64,000 bases of DNA from Salinisphaera shabanensis E1L3A (GCF_000215955.2 NZ_AFNV02000001.1:186001-250000), one strand, 5' to 3'. Shown: positions 35,130 to 44,565, counted from the stretch's first letter. The notes: generated by a model from the sequence alone, not told the origin. Made by a program: numbers and translations.

Positions 35130-35492
35130 ATGCTGCGTATTGCCCCGTTCAAGCCCGATGTCGACTACGTCGTGCCCATCGAAATCGACGGCGAAATCAA
35201 CGCCCGCGATTTTTCGAACGTGTTGTCGAAGATGGAAGAACAGCTCGCCAAACACGACAAGCTACGCCTTTATATCGACATCAAGTCGCTGGGCGGCATG
35301 TCGGCTTCGACCGTGTTCAACGAGCTCAAGGACGCGATCAAGCACTGGGAGCGCTTCGACAAGCTGGCCGTGGTCTCGGATGTGGAAGGTATTCGTACCG
35401 CCACCACTGTGATCGACAAGCTCTCGCCGAATACCGAATGCGAAACCTTCCGCGCGGCCGATCGCGACTCGGCCCAGGCCTGGGTGGCCTAG
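35130..35492 (+). CDS. SpoIIAA-like (STAS-fold) protein
   Basis: 120 residues of the SpoIIAA-like family: a central KLRLYIDIKSLGGMSASTVFNELKDAIKH strand-helix unit, then KLAVVSDVEGIRTATTVIDKLSP and a final ETFRAADRDSAQAWVA. The family is common in proteobacteria, small and cytosolic, with poorly known function; membrane association or binding of hydrophobic ligands has been suggested for relatives. It is divergent from the cyclodeaminase-like gene and convergent with the siderophore operon. Confidence 0.85.
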   Translation: MLRIAPFKPDVDYVVPIEIDGEINARDFSNVLSKMEEQLAKHDKLRLYIDIKSLGGMSASTVFNELKDAIKHWERFDKLAVVSDVEGIRTATTVIDKLSPNTECETFRAADRDSAQAWVA

Positions 35493-35507
35493 GCCAACTG
35501 CGCGCAG

Positions 35508-35541
35508 GCGCCGCGGCCGGATTTCAGCCTGGCCGTGGCGC
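35508..35541. repeat. Inverted repeat at the end of the siderophore operon
   Basis: GCGCCGCGGCC and GGCCGTGGCGC form an 11-bp arm pair with one mismatch around a 12-base loop, between the convergent SpoIIAA-like and NIS synthetase genes; the last bases lie inside the latter. No T run. It could be a weak bidirectional transcription end. Confidence 0.35.
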
Positions 35542-37323
35542 AATCGGATTGACCAGCGTACCCGCAAACTGCAGATTGCCGGCCGGATCGTCGAGGTCAA
35601 TCATCTGGGCGTTGTTGCGCAGCTGCAGTCGGTTCAGGCAGGAGCGCTTGAACTCGGGCGCGAACAGGTCGTAGCGCGCGAACTTGTCGGCGAATTCCGG
35701 ATGGGCGACCTGATAATTACGTACACAGTCGGCCACCTGCTGCCAGAACGCCTGCTGCGAATAGCCGCGTTCGGTGTGCAGACTCGCGCCGATATACCGA
35801 AAGATCAGATCGAACAGATCGGTAAACAGGCTGAGCACCTTCAGCTCTTCGGGCACCTCCACCGATAACCGGGCAACCTCACCGGGCAGCTCGATCTCGG
35901 TATTCATGATGCCGACCTCTTCGGCGATATCCTTCATGATCGCGCGTACCGGCACGTTGTCTTCCAGCACCAGAATGATGTTCTCGCCGTGCGGCATGAA
36001 CACCAGATCGTGGGCGTAGAAACAGTGCAGCAGCGGGCTCATGTAGGCGTCCAGATAGCGCGCCAGCCAGCTGTCGATATCCAGCGGTGAGGCATCGATG
36101 AGCGCGCCGATCACGGACGCATCACTGGCGTCGCGATGCAGCAGCGCGGCCATGGTCATCAGGCGCTGACCTTTCTCGATCTGGTTGATCGGGCTTTCCC
36201 GCCAGAGCGCGGCCAGCATCTTGTTGTAGGCGTCGGTTTTGGGTGCTGCGGCTTCGAACTGCGGATGCCGATAACCGATCGACGCGACCTCACGCAGAAT
36301 AGAAAACCCCTTGTTCTGCAGATAGGCATCACCACGAATGAGCTGGTCTATCCAATCGTTGATTTCCGGCGTGCCACGCATGTAGTAAGGCGATAGCCCG
36401 CGGGTAAAGCCCATATTGAGGATCGACAGCGCCATCTTCACGTAGCAGCGCTCAGTGTTGTCACGATTGAACAGCGTACGGATGGACTGCTGAGCCTGAT
36501 AGGTGTCCTGGCCAAAACCGAGATACACCAGATGCTGGGACGCGATCTCGCCCGCGAACAAATAGACAAGCTTGTTGTGCCATTGCCACGGATGAACCGG
36601 CATGAACAGATAGTCGGCGGGATCGAGGCCTTGTGCGACCAGACGATCGATAAATGCCTCGTGATTCGCCCCGTCCAACTCGGCGGTAATATGTTCGCCG
36701 TAGCTGCGGTCGGCGCTGCAGGCGAACTCGGCTCGATCAATGTGTGCGGCCACCCACACCAACCGGATGGGCGCGGCGGCTTCGGGTGTATAGGCACGAT
36801 AGTCGACGCTATCGAAACCGATACGCCCGCTGTTGGCCACAAAAGCCGGATGGCCTTCCATCATCGCCGCTTCGATCTGCTGGAAATCGCCGTCGACGAA
36901 ATTCGCGGCTGCGGGGCCGCCGTGAGCGAGCTTGTAGGCCATGCTGTAAAGCGTGGCCGTAATTTCCTCCAGATAGATCGGCAGCGCGGCGGGACCGATG
37001 CCGAGCACCTCACGCAGCTCGGTGATCAGGGTGACCGCATCCAGTGGCGCAGGCGCGCCGCCAACGGTTCTTTCCAGCGTACCGGCCTCGATATGCCAAT
37101 GCTCGAGTTCGAGCACACGCGCGGCAAAGCGATAGCGCACGCCGTGATCGAGCGACAGCGTATAGACGTTATCGTCGCCGCCGTCTTTCACGGGGGTGAT
37201 CAACAATTCATGGCTGAACTCGCTGATCATCTTCGTGACCATACGGGTATTCGCCGCGGCCCAGGTTCGGGCATCGAGATGGGCAACGGCCTGTTCGGTC
37301 GCGCTGATGGGCATACGGGTCAT
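35524..37323 (-). CDS. desD: NIS siderophore synthetase (IucA/IucC family, DesD-like)
   Basis: 599-residue NRPS-independent siderophore synthetase that adenylates a carboxylate and joins it to an amine. Conserved segments: GHPAFVANSGRIGF (substrate/ATP site), FMPVHPWQWHNKL, the ATP-binding KMALSILNMGFTRGLSPYYM, and HGENIILVLED with the catalytic-site residues. The NMGFxRGLSPxYM pattern suits the DesD/AlcC/PubC type, which oligomerises and cyclises N-hydroxy-N-succinyl diamines into desferrioxamine, bisucaberin or putrebactin. The start shares one base with the acyltransferase stop (TGATG). Fourth gene of the desABCD-like operon. Confidence 0.9.
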   Translation of the reverse strand: MTRMPISATEQAVAHLDARTWAAANTRMVTKMISEFSHELLITPVKDGGDDNVYTLSLDHGVRYRFAARVLELEHWHIEAGTLERTVGGAPAPLDAVTLITELREVLGIGPAALPIYLEEITATLYSMAYKLAHGGPAAANFVDGDFQQIEAAMMEGHPAFVANSGRIGFDSVDYRAYTPEAAAPIRLVWVAAHIDRAEFACSADRSYGEHITAELDGANHEAFIDRLVAQGLDPADYLFMPVHPWQWHNKLVYLFAGEIASQHLVYLGFGQDTYQAQQSIRTLFNRDNTERCYVKMALSILNMGFTRGLSPYYMRGTPEINDWIDQLIRGDAYLQNKGFSILREVASIGYRHPQFEAAAPKTDAYNKMLAALWRESPINQIEKGQRLMTMAALLHRDASDASVIGALIDASPLDIDSWLARYLDAYMSPLLHCFYAHDLVFMPHGENIILVLEDNVPVRAIMKDIAEEVGIMNTEIELPGEVARLSVEVPEELKVLSLFTDLFDLIFRYIGASLHTERGYSQQAFWQQVADCVRNYQVAHPEFADKFARYDLFAPEFKRSCLNRLQLRNNAQMIDLDDPAGNLQFAGTLVNPIAPRPG

Positions 37324-37913
37324 CAAGCAGAATCCTTTGCTATGGCATCGCGAAGCGCGGCGTCGTAATCGACCCGCGTACAGGTTGCAAACCAGGCGGT
37401 CTTGCCGGGCAGCTCGATCTGACGGTGATAGACAAAGCCGGCGCGGCGGTTGATCGGATGAATCGCATCGTTGCTTACATCCGGCTCGACCACGACACGC
37501 TCGACGCGCTCGTCGCTGAACAGAAAATCCATGATCTGGACGAACACGGCCCAGGTGAAACCGGGGATACGTTTGTCGGCCGGGGCGACCAGCACGTGCA
37601 TGCCCACGTCGCCCGGCTGCACATCGTAGTGATCGCCAATGGCCTCTGCGGTCGGCGCATAACGCTCGATCAGAAACGTGGGTCGGTCGTCGTGCAGGCC
37701 GATGAAGGCATCGAAATCGGGCGACGCGGCAAGTTCGGTGAAGTAGTCATGGATCTGGCCGGCACTGAACGACTGCATGCCCCAGAAGTGGGCATGGTCG
37801 CTGCGCAGCCAGGCGTGGGCTGTGGCGACGTGACGCTCGATATCCAACGGCGTGATCGCCAGTTCGCCGATACCGGGAATCATGCGTGCCTGAAGCACAG
37901 GTCTAGCGTTCAA
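37323..37913 (-). CDS. desC: Siderophore acyltransferase (GNAT, DesC/IucB-like)
   Basis: 196 residues. The pattern HFWGMQSFSAGQIHDYF, then HVLVAPADKRIPGFTWAVFVQIMDFLF and PDVSNDAIHPINRRAGFVYHRQIELPGKTA is that of AlcB/IucB/DesC acyltransferases, which acylate N-hydroxylated diamines with acetyl- or succinyl-CoA. The start is a TTG with AAGGAC eight bases upstream; ATG 37883 is a shorter alternative that would still keep the domain. It sits between the N-hydroxylase and the synthetase, in DesABCD order. Confidence 0.88.
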   Translation of the reverse strand: MNARPVLQARMIPGIGELAITPLDIERHVATAHAWLRSDHAHFWGMQSFSAGQIHDYFTELAASPDFDAFIGLHDDRPTFLIERYAPTAEAIGDHYDVQPGDVGMHVLVAPADKRIPGFTWAVFVQIMDFLFSDERVERVVVEPDVSNDAIHPINRRAGFVYHRQIELPGKTAWFATCTRVDYDAALRDAIAKDSA

Positions 37914-37946
37914 AGTGATGTCCTTGTCGAAAAATAAAGACGCTTT

Positions 37947-39281
37947 TCAGGCTGAGGTGCGTTGTTGCCGGGCGGCGGATGGTGCCGATTCGTCGACCGC
38001 GAAATGCTGAAAGGCGATCCGCCGCTCGATCTTGTAGTGCTCGATGCCAGTCAGCGCACGCAGAATGCAGGCGTTGCGATAACAGGCCATGCCCAGATCG
38101 GGGGTCGCGAAGCCGTGGGTATGAATCTCGGCGTTCTGCACGAAGATATCGGCGTTGTCGTGATCCACGGCGTAATAACGCGAGGCATCGAAGCGACCCT
38201 GCGCATCCCAACGAATACGCTCGGCAATTCCCTCGATATAGTCCGGCACGCGGTAGGCGAACCCGGTGGCCAGTACCACTGACGCACTGCGATGGGTGAA
38301 GCCAGCGCCCTGCTCGTGCTGGAAAAAATCCAGTTCGATGGCGTCTGCGCTCTGACGAGCATCGCGCAGCTCAACGTTCGCCTGTAGGCCGACATCGAGC
38401 GTACCCGCCACGTCACGCTCGTACATGAGATCGTAGATGGCGTTGATCAACGACTCGTCGATACCTTTGTAGAGTGCCTTGTGCTCCTCTCCAAGTTTGT
38501 GCCGTCGATGTTCCGAGAGCCCGTGAAAATAGTCGACATACTCGGGCGAGGTCATCTCCAGCGTGAGCTTGTCGTAGTTGAGCGCGAAAAAACGCGGAGA
38601 ACGGGTGAACCAGTCCAGCCGATAGCCGTGGCGTTCCTGGTCGAGCAATAGCTCGTGGAAGACCTCGGCCGCACTTTGGCCACTGCCGACCACGGTGATC
38701 GAAGCGCTGGCCTGTATTGCGTTGCGGGCATGGGCGAATTCGCAGGCATGGATGGCACGATCGCCGAGGTCGCGACAACAGTCCGGCACATACATACTCG
38801 GCCCGCTGCCCAGCACCAGTGCGCGGGCGCGTAGTTCGCGCTGGGCGCCGCTGGCCGTGTCTTCGAGCGTAAGCACATAGAACCCGGCGGATTCATCGTA
38901 GTCCGTGGCCACGACTCGCGTGCCGAATACGAGGCTGTCCAGACGTTCTGCCACCCAGCGGCAGTACTGGTTGTATTCACGCCGCAGCATGAAAAAGTTC
39001 TCGCGGATATAGAACGCGTAGATACGACCCGTCTGCTTGAGGTAGTTGAGAAAGCTGTATTCGCTGGTGGGATCGGCCAGCGTGACCAGATCGGCCATGA
39101 ACGGAGTTTGTAACGTCGCACCGTCCAACAGCAGGCCTGGATGCCAGTCGAATCGGTCGTTTTCGTCGATGAATACGGCGTCGAGATCGTCGATCGGCGC
39201 GGCGAGTGCGGCCAGCCCGAGATTGAACGGCCCAATGCCGATGCCGGCCACGTCGTGAATAGGCAGCGCGCGCTTATCCAT
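37947..39281 (-). CDS. desB: Diamine N-hydroxylase (lysine/ornithine N-monooxygenase family, DesB-like)
   Basis: 444-residue FAD- and NADPH-dependent monooxygenase: N-terminal FAD motif GIGIGPFNLGLAAL, then FDWHPGLLLDGATLQTPFMADLVTL (typical of IucD/PvdA/DesB), NADPH-binding VVGSGQSAAEVFHELL, and the C-terminal LATGFAYRVP and HTHGFATPDLGMACYRNA. It should hydroxylate the primary amine of cadaverine or putrescine to make the hydroxamate precursor. The ATG at 39281 overlaps the end of the decarboxylase gene by 8 bases. Confidence 0.92.
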   Translation of the reverse strand: MDKRALPIHDVAGIGIGPFNLGLAALAAPIDDLDAVFIDENDRFDWHPGLLLDGATLQTPFMADLVTLADPTSEYSFLNYLKQTGRIYAFYIRENFFMLRREYNQYCRWVAERLDSLVFGTRVVATDYDESAGFYVLTLEDTASGAQRELRARALVLGSGPSMYVPDCCRDLGDRAIHACEFAHARNAIQASASITVVGSGQSAAEVFHELLLDQERHGYRLDWFTRSPRFFALNYDKLTLEMTSPEYVDYFHGLSEHRRHKLGEEHKALYKGIDESLINAIYDLMYERDVAGTLDVGLQANVELRDARQSADAIELDFFQHEQGAGFTHRSASVVLATGFAYRVPDYIEGIAERIRWDAQGRFDASRYYAVDHDNADIFVQNAEIHTHGFATPDLGMACYRNACILRALTGIEHYKIERRIAFQHFAVDESAPSAARQQRTSA

Positions 39282-40860
39282 GATGACGATACGTCCGGTT
39301 CGCGGCCGGAGCCGCGGCAATCGATTGCCAACTACAGTGGTTGGCCACGCCATATGCAACGATCAAATCCACAATCTCGCCCATCTGTTCGACCGTGGTC
39401 GCCGGGTTGAGCAGGGTAAACTTGAGATAGCGGCTGCCATCGACTCGGGTCGCCGCGATCATGGCTTCGCCGTCGCGGGCAAGCTGTGAACGGATCGCCG
39501 TATTGAGCGTATCCAGCTCGTCTTCCGGGGTTGTCAGACAGGGCCGGTAGCGAAACACGATGGTGCTCAATGCCGGTCGGTGCAGCAATTCCAGACGTGG
39601 CTCGGCCAGCATGAGCTCGTAGGTCGCACGCGCAAGCGCGACCGCGCCATCGAAAGCCTCGCCGATCGCCTCGGCGCCGATGGTGCGTAGCGTCAGCCAC
39701 AGCTTGAGCGCATCGAAACGCTTGGTGGTCTGCAACGACTTGTTGACCTGATCCGGCGTGCCGGCGGCCGCCGCCTCGCGGGGGTTGAGATAATCCGCGT
39801 GATGGGTAATCAGCCCCAAATCGGCGCCGCGACGCACGATAAACGCACTGCAGCTGACCGGCTGAAAGAATGACTTGTGATAATCCACGGTCAGCGAATC
39901 GGCGTTCTCGATGCCGGCCAGCTTGTGCGCATGACGGTTCGACACCAGCAACCCGCATCCATAGGCGGCATCGACATGCATCCACAGCTGTTCGGCGCGA
40001 CAGACAGCACCGATGGCGTGCATGTCGTCGACGCTACCGAAGTCGGTCGTGCCACAGGTCGCAGCCACGGCAATCGGAATATTGCCGTTGGCACGACAAT
40101 CAGCGATCGCCGCGCTCAAGGCAGCGATATCCATGCGCTTGGCCTTGTCACAGGCCACGCCCACGATCGCATCGTGGCCTAGCCCCAACAGCGCTGCCGC
40201 CTTGGACAGACTGAAATGGCTGATTTCGGACACGAACACCCTTAGCTTCGAGGCCTCCGCCGGCAGGCCTTGCTTTTGTACCGTGCCGTGACCGTATTCG
40301 CGGGCACACCAGGCATCGCGCATGAGCAGCATCGCCATCAGGTTCGACTGCGTTCCACCACTGGTAAATACGCCGTCGGCGGCGGCACCCAACCCGGCAC
40401 GTTGTGCGGTCCAGGCAATCAACTTCTGTTCGATGAACGTGGCACCCGCGCTTTGATCCCAGGTATCCAGTGACGAATTGATCGCGCTTAGCACGACCTC
40501 GGCCGCGATCGACGGCACCAGGACCGGACAGTTCAGATGCGCCGCATAGCACGGGTGATGAAAATATACCGCGTGGTCGAGATAGAGCCGGCGCAGCTCG
40601 GCCAACGCCTCGGGCATATCGCCGCAAGCATCATCAAGATCGATGGCTTCGAATTCCGGTGCGAGTTCGCTGGGCCGCACCCCGCTATGTACGCGTTTGG
40701 CCCGCCGTATCGCCGCGGCGACCGCATCGACAGCCTGATCGACCTGATCCCGATACAGATCGAGATTGTGCTCGTTGAACAGCTGCGCCCGGCGGGCGAT
40801 GTCGATGCTATCGCCCGGCGCATCGCCGTATAAGGCCGCGGCCTGGTTCGAGGTGCGCAT
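39274..40860 (-). CDS. desA: PLP-dependent decarboxylase of the DesA/2,4-diaminobutyrate decarboxylase family
   Basis: 528 residues, fold type I group II decarboxylase. PLP features: substrate-side HPCYAAHLNCPVL, VFTSGGTQSNLMAM, the Asp of MHVDAAYGCGLL and the Schiff-base Lys in TVDYHKSFFQPVSCSAF. DesA homologues decarboxylate lysine to cadaverine; relatives act on ornithine or 2,4-diaminobutyrate, so the diamine is not certain. ATG 40860 is chosen for the strong AAAGGAGG just upstream; an open frame continues further but is not coding-like. First biosynthetic gene; the receptor gene lies 132 bases upstream in the same direction. Confidence 0.9.
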   Translation of the reverse strand: MRTSNQAAALYGDAPGDSIDIARRAQLFNEHNLDLYRDQVDQAVDAVAAAIRRAKRVHSGVRPSELAPEFEAIDLDDACGDMPEALAELRRLYLDHAVYFHHPCYAAHLNCPVLVPSIAAEVVLSAINSSLDTWDQSAGATFIEQKLIAWTAQRAGLGAAADGVFTSGGTQSNLMAMLLMRDAWCAREYGHGTVQKQGLPAEASKLRVFVSEISHFSLSKAAALLGLGHDAIVGVACDKAKRMDIAALSAAIADCRANGNIPIAVAATCGTTDFGSVDDMHAIGAVCRAEQLWMHVDAAYGCGLLVSNRHAHKLAGIENADSLTVDYHKSFFQPVSCSAFIVRRGADLGLITHHADYLNPREAAAAGTPDQVNKSLQTTKRFDALKLWLTLRTIGAEAIGEAFDGAVALARATYELMLAEPRLELLHRPALSTIVFRYRPCLTTPEDELDTLNTAIRSQLARDGEAMIAATRVDGSRYLKFTLLNPATTVEQMGEIVDLIVAYGVANHCSWQSIAAAPAANRTYRHHG

Positions 40861-40896
40861 GGCGCAATCCTCCTTTTCGAGATAAAACGCATTGCC

Positions 40897-40916
40897 CCGC
40901 GCACGCCCGTGCGCGG
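40897..40916 (-). terminator. Hairpin between receptor and desA
   Basis: A perfect 8-bp stem (CCGCGCAC/GTGCGCGG) with a 4-base loop in the 132-base gap between the receptor and desA. No T run follows on the minus strand, so it is more likely a processing or partial attenuation point within one operon than a full terminator. Confidence 0.4.
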
Positions 40917-40992
40917 ACTCTTTCCCCTCGCTTTTATTTCGATTCCTCAACGACCCGTCGTCGCTGAAACAACGGGCCGAACGCAATAGCTT

Positions 40993-43371
40993 CTAGAACT
41001 GATAGTCGAGCGTCGCGATCACCTCACGCGAATAGCCGTAGTAGCAGTTGTTGGTACTGAAGCAGGCCTCGACGTATTCCTTGTCGAACACGTTGTTGGC
41101 ATTCAGGCGCAGCGTCGCGCCGTCCAGCGACGGCGCGAACTCGCCCAGTTTCACGCTGACCATGGCGTCGGCCAAGGTGTAGTCCGGCACTTCGACGGTA
41201 TTCGCGGCGTCGGCGTAGCTTTCGCCGACATAGCGCACGCCCGCGCCCACGTCGATGGCGGACGTGAGGTCGTATTTCGCCCAGGCCGAGGCCAGCTGAT
41301 CCGGCGTACGCGTGAAGGTATTGCCTTCGATCACGCCCTGAGCCGGAAAGTTGTCCTGATATTCGACATCGCTGTTCGAATAGGACGCGATCACGTTGAG
41401 GCGATCAGTGATATCCGCCCGTGCAGACAACTCGATGCCGGTCGATTCCACGTCGCCCACGCTGTCGAAGCGCGCCGGCCTCACGCCGAATCGCTGGAGA
41501 ACGTTTTCTTGAGTGAGATCGTAGACGGCCAGCGTGAACATCGCATCCACGCCGGGCGGCTGGTATTTCAAGCCGGCTTCGTACTGATGGCTTTCGACCG
41601 GCGGCGCGACTTCACCACTGGCATCACCTTCAGCATCGGTATACGCGGTGGGATTGAAGCCCTCGCTATACGAAACATAGGGCGATAGACCGAAACGGGA
41701 CTGATACAGCAGCGCCGCGCGGCCGGTGAACGCGCTGTCGCTGCGATCGGCCTGGTCACCAGTGGTGCCGTTCGTGTACTCGCGCTTGAGATAGTCCTGA
41801 CGCCCGCCCAGCACCAGATGGAAACGATTCCATTCCATCTGATCCTGCAGGTAGAACCCCACCTGGCGGGTCTGGCGGTTGTTGGGCGCCAGTAGGCTAT
41901 CGTCATCAAGAATGGGATCGCCGCCATAATTTGGATCGAAGGCCTCGAGAGGCGTCGCCAGATACCCGCCGGCGTAGCGCACCGAATTGTCGCGCTCTTC
42001 GTAACCGAAGCCGGCGACCATGCGATGCTCGATAGCGCCGGTATCGAAACCGAACTCGGCGTAATTGTCGAAGGTCAACGCGGTGAGGTTCTCTTCGGCC
42101 CGCGAATAGAACCGATCGAGCGCGTTGGGGGAAAACTGGTCGTAGTAGCCCGTCGGGATGCCCGGCGACTGCTCGCGGAAATCGATGGTCGCCTGCGGTA
42201 CATCGGCAAGAAAACCGTTCTGGTAAACCTGTTTGAGCGAGGTGTCGACGTCGGCATAACGGCCTTTCGAGGTGAGCCTGACGTTGTCGTTCACTTCGTG
42301 ATCGAGCTGGTACGAGAACAGGTTGATATCGCGGTCGAACTCTTCGTAGTTACGCGCGCTGTCCACCCATTCATCATCGACCGTACGACGGAATCGATCG
42401 CCGTTCACACTGATGTCGTAGGGCACCGAACCGTGGAAACCGCCTTCGGGATCACGCTGGACATAGGCCTGCAACAGCAGCGAGGTATCGTCGGCGAGAT
42501 TGAAGCTCACCTGCGGCATGATCGTGAAACGTTCGCGCTCGACCACGTCGTACTGGGTATCGCTGGTCTCGCCGCTGACCGTGACGCGATAGTTGCCGAT
42601 CTCCGGGTCGGGCAAGGGCCCGGTTACGTCCAGCCCAGCGCCATAGGTACCAAAGCTGCCGCCATAGACACTGACCATCCGTCGCGGCTCGTCGAGCGGC
42701 TTCTTGGTCACGTAATTGACCAACCCGCCCGGCTGCGCGCGGCCATAGAGCGCCGACAGCGCACCCTTGATCACGTCGATGCGTTCGATGAAAAACGGGT
42801 CGATCTGAATATTGGAATAGCCACCCGGGTCGTTGGCCAGACGCAGGCCGTCCATGAAGGTGTTGTTCACGTCGCCACCCGGAAAACCACGCAGCGCGAT
42901 GGTCGTCTGTCGCGACGAGGAACCAGCGAGGCCGGTGAACACGCCCGGCGTATAGCGCAACGCGTTGTTGACAGTACGCGCGCCTTGGTCTTCGACTTGC
43001 TCACGCGGCACGACGTCGATGGCCTGCGGCGTGGTGATCAGCGGCGTGTCGGTCTTGGTGGCCGCACGCGTGGCGTCGGCAGAATAACCCACGGTCGGTG
43101 CGTCCGCACTGTTGATCGCCTCACCTTCCACCATCAGCGGCGCGAGTGTCTGCGAGCCGAGGCGCTCGTTACGCTGAGGCGCGGAGCTGCCCGCATCGAT
43201 CGCGGGCAGCGCTTCGGCGCGCTGGCCTGCGTCTTGTGAGTCGGCAGACTGGGCGAACACGATCGCCGGCAGCCAAGACATGCTCAACCCCAGCGCACTG
43301 CATACCCCGATACGCGTCAAAACACGACTGCTAGCGCCTGCGCGCGCTCGATTGAATTCAAACTTCGACAT
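40993..43371 (-). CDS. TonB-dependent ferric hydroxamate siderophore receptor
   Basis: 792-residue outer membrane receptor of the FhuA/FoxA-like group: signal peptide (cleavage near VFA-QS), a TonB-box-like LAPLMVEGEA, plug domain with ALRYTPGVFTGLAGSS, FFIERIDVIKGALSALYGRAQPGGLVNYVTKKP, and a long barrel ending in Phe (ATLDYQF). AGGTGG precedes the ATG. Its position ahead of desABCD and behind a Fur-controlled promoter makes uptake of the siderophore made by that operon its likely role. A pair of Cys near the end (EACFSTNNCYYG) may form a disulfide in an outer loop. Confidence 0.93.
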   Translation of the reverse strand: MSKFEFNRARAGASSRVLTRIGVCSALGLSMSWLPAIVFAQSADSQDAGQRAEALPAIDAGSSAPQRNERLGSQTLAPLMVEGEAINSADAPTVGYSADATRAATKTDTPLITTPQAIDVVPREQVEDQGARTVNNALRYTPGVFTGLAGSSSRQTTIALRGFPGGDVNNTFMDGLRLANDPGGYSNIQIDPFFIERIDVIKGALSALYGRAQPGGLVNYVTKKPLDEPRRMVSVYGGSFGTYGAGLDVTGPLPDPEIGNYRVTVSGETSDTQYDVVERERFTIMPQVSFNLADDTSLLLQAYVQRDPEGGFHGSVPYDISVNGDRFRRTVDDEWVDSARNYEEFDRDINLFSYQLDHEVNDNVRLTSKGRYADVDTSLKQVYQNGFLADVPQATIDFREQSPGIPTGYYDQFSPNALDRFYSRAEENLTALTFDNYAEFGFDTGAIEHRMVAGFGYEERDNSVRYAGGYLATPLEAFDPNYGGDPILDDDSLLAPNNRQTRQVGFYLQDQMEWNRFHLVLGGRQDYLKREYTNGTTGDQADRSDSAFTGRAALLYQSRFGLSPYVSYSEGFNPTAYTDAEGDASGEVAPPVESHQYEAGLKYQPPGVDAMFTLAVYDLTQENVLQRFGVRPARFDSVGDVESTGIELSARADITDRLNVIASYSNSDVEYQDNFPAQGVIEGNTFTRTPDQLASAWAKYDLTSAIDVGAGVRYVGESYADAANTVEVPDYTLADAMVSVKLGEFAPSLDGATLRLNANNVFDKEYVEACFSTNNCYYGYSREVIATLDYQF

Positions 43372-43439
43372 TCCCCACCTATTTCCCTGATGAAATTAAA
43401 GCCCGCCGCGCATGAATCGGCTCGACTCTGCTCCTGAAT

Positions 43440-43458
43440 GAGAATGATTGTCATTTAT
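43440..43458. promoter_or_regulatory. Fur box
   Basis: GAGAATGATTGTCATTTAT contains the inverted repeat AATGA-TTG-TCATT, close to the Fur consensus (GATAATGATAATCATTATC). It lies about 70 bases ahead of the receptor start and overlaps the -10 box of the candidate promoter, so iron-loaded Fur would block transcription of the receptor and siderophore genes. Confidence 0.85.
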
Positions 43459-43475
43459 ATTCGCCAAAGGGTCAA
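43447..43475 (-). promoter_or_regulatory. Sigma-70-type promoter for the receptor/desABCD operon
   Basis: On the minus strand TTGACC (43475-43470) is followed after exactly 17 bases by GACAAT (43452-43447). The -10 box is inside the Fur site. The start codon is about 75 bases downstream. Confidence 0.6.
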
Positions 43476-43512
43476 TCGGTTTTAGCAACCGATGTCGTGC
43501 GACGCTTGAAAC

Positions 43513-43548
43513 AAAAAAGCCCGGCACACGTCGCGCGTGCCGGGCTTT
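43513..43548 (-). terminator. Intrinsic terminator of the SDR gene
   Basis: A 10-bp stem (AGCCCGGCAC/GTGCCGGGCT) with a run of six T on the minus strand, about 60 bases beyond the SDR gene stop. It also keeps SDR transcription out of the siderophore promoter. Confidence 0.85.
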
Positions 43549-43606
43549 CGGTTGATACCGGTTCTGGTGTCAGGCGCAATCGATAAAGCGCCCGGGCGAG
43601 GGCGGA

Positions 43607-44461
43607 TCAGGTGTTGAGAATCACCCCACCGTTGAGGTGTAGCGTCTGGCCACTCATGTAGGACGACTCCTCACAGGCGAGATACACATACGCCGGGCCG
43701 ATCTCGCTGGGCTGGGCGGGCCGGTCCATGGGCGCCTGGCCGCCGAAGTGCGCCGTTTTCTCCTTATCGAAACTGGCCGGGATCAGCGGCGTCCAGACCG
43801 GCCCAGGCGCGACCGCGTTGACACGAATGCCGCGCCCCACGAGCGATTGCGCCAGCGAGCGAACCAGCCCCTGTATCGCTCCCTTGGTGGCCGAATAATC
43901 GATGAGCGTGTCGTTGCCCTTGAACGCATTCACCGACGAGGTGGCGATGATCGTGTCGCCCTCGCCCATCTGTGCCGACAACGCCTTGCACAGGTAGAAA
44001 TGGCTGAAGATGTTGGTCTGGAACGTGCGCTCGAGCTGGTCGTCCGGGATCTCGGTGATGTCGTCCCAGTCGTATTGCTCGGCGGCGTTGTTGACCAGAA
44101 TATTGACGCGGCCGAACGCGGCGAGCACATCGTCGGCCATCTGGTAACAGAACGTGGGATCTCCCACATCGCCCGCATAGACCTCGCAGCGCGCACCACG
44201 CTCTTCGACCAGTCGTTTCGTCTCGGCGGCGTCGTCGTGTTCCTCGAGATGCGCGATCGCCACATCCGCGCCTTCGGCGGCATAGTGCACCGCCACCGCG
44301 CGGCCGATGCCGCTATCTCCGCCGGTAATGAGCGCGACCTTGCCCTTGAGCCGGTCCGTCGCGCGATAACTGTCGCGGATGTATTCCGGCTCGGGGCGCA
44401 TGGCCGATTCATCGCCGGGCTGTTCGGACTGGGATTGCTTGGGTTGTTTCTGATCACTCAT
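43607..44461 (-). CDS. Short-chain dehydrogenase/reductase, YghA-like
   Basis: 284 residues. Hydrophilic N-terminal tail (about 35 residues rich in Gln, Ser, Glu, Pro), then a classical Rossmann domain: ALITGGDSGIGRAVAV, NILVNNAAEQ, catalytic Ser in IIATSSVNAF and YSATK (Tyr and Lys), ending with the YMSGQTLHLNGG motif. Members with this leader are NADP-linked aldehyde/aldose reductases often tied to general stress. It has its own terminator and looks monocistronic. Confidence 0.9.
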   Translation of the reverse strand: MSDQKQPKQSQSEQPGDESAMRPEPEYIRDSYRATDRLKGKVALITGGDSGIGRAVAVHYAAEGADVAIAHLEEHDDAAETKRLVEERGARCEVYAGDVGDPTFCYQMADDVLAAFGRVNILVNNAAEQYDWDDITEIPDDQLERTFQTNIFSHFYLCKALSAQMGEGDTIIATSSVNAFKGNDTLIDYSATKGAIQGLVRSLAQSLVGRGIRVNAVAPGPVWTPLIPASFDKEKTAHFGGQAPMDRPAQPSEIGPAYVYLACEESSYMSGQTLHLNGGVILNT

Positions 44462-44565
44462 GGCGGCAGAACTCCTTCGGAATAGACGCTCCCGACTCTA
44501 GTTCCGCCGCCCGCCTGCAACCATCCGGTTAAATGCCGAGACCTGGCGCCTGACCCAACGCGTAG

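Noticed and set aside
42025-43239. Plus-strand frame of about 400 codons opposite the hydroxamate receptor
   Set aside because: Antisense to a receptor with signal peptide, plug and C-terminal Phe; composition is shadow-like.
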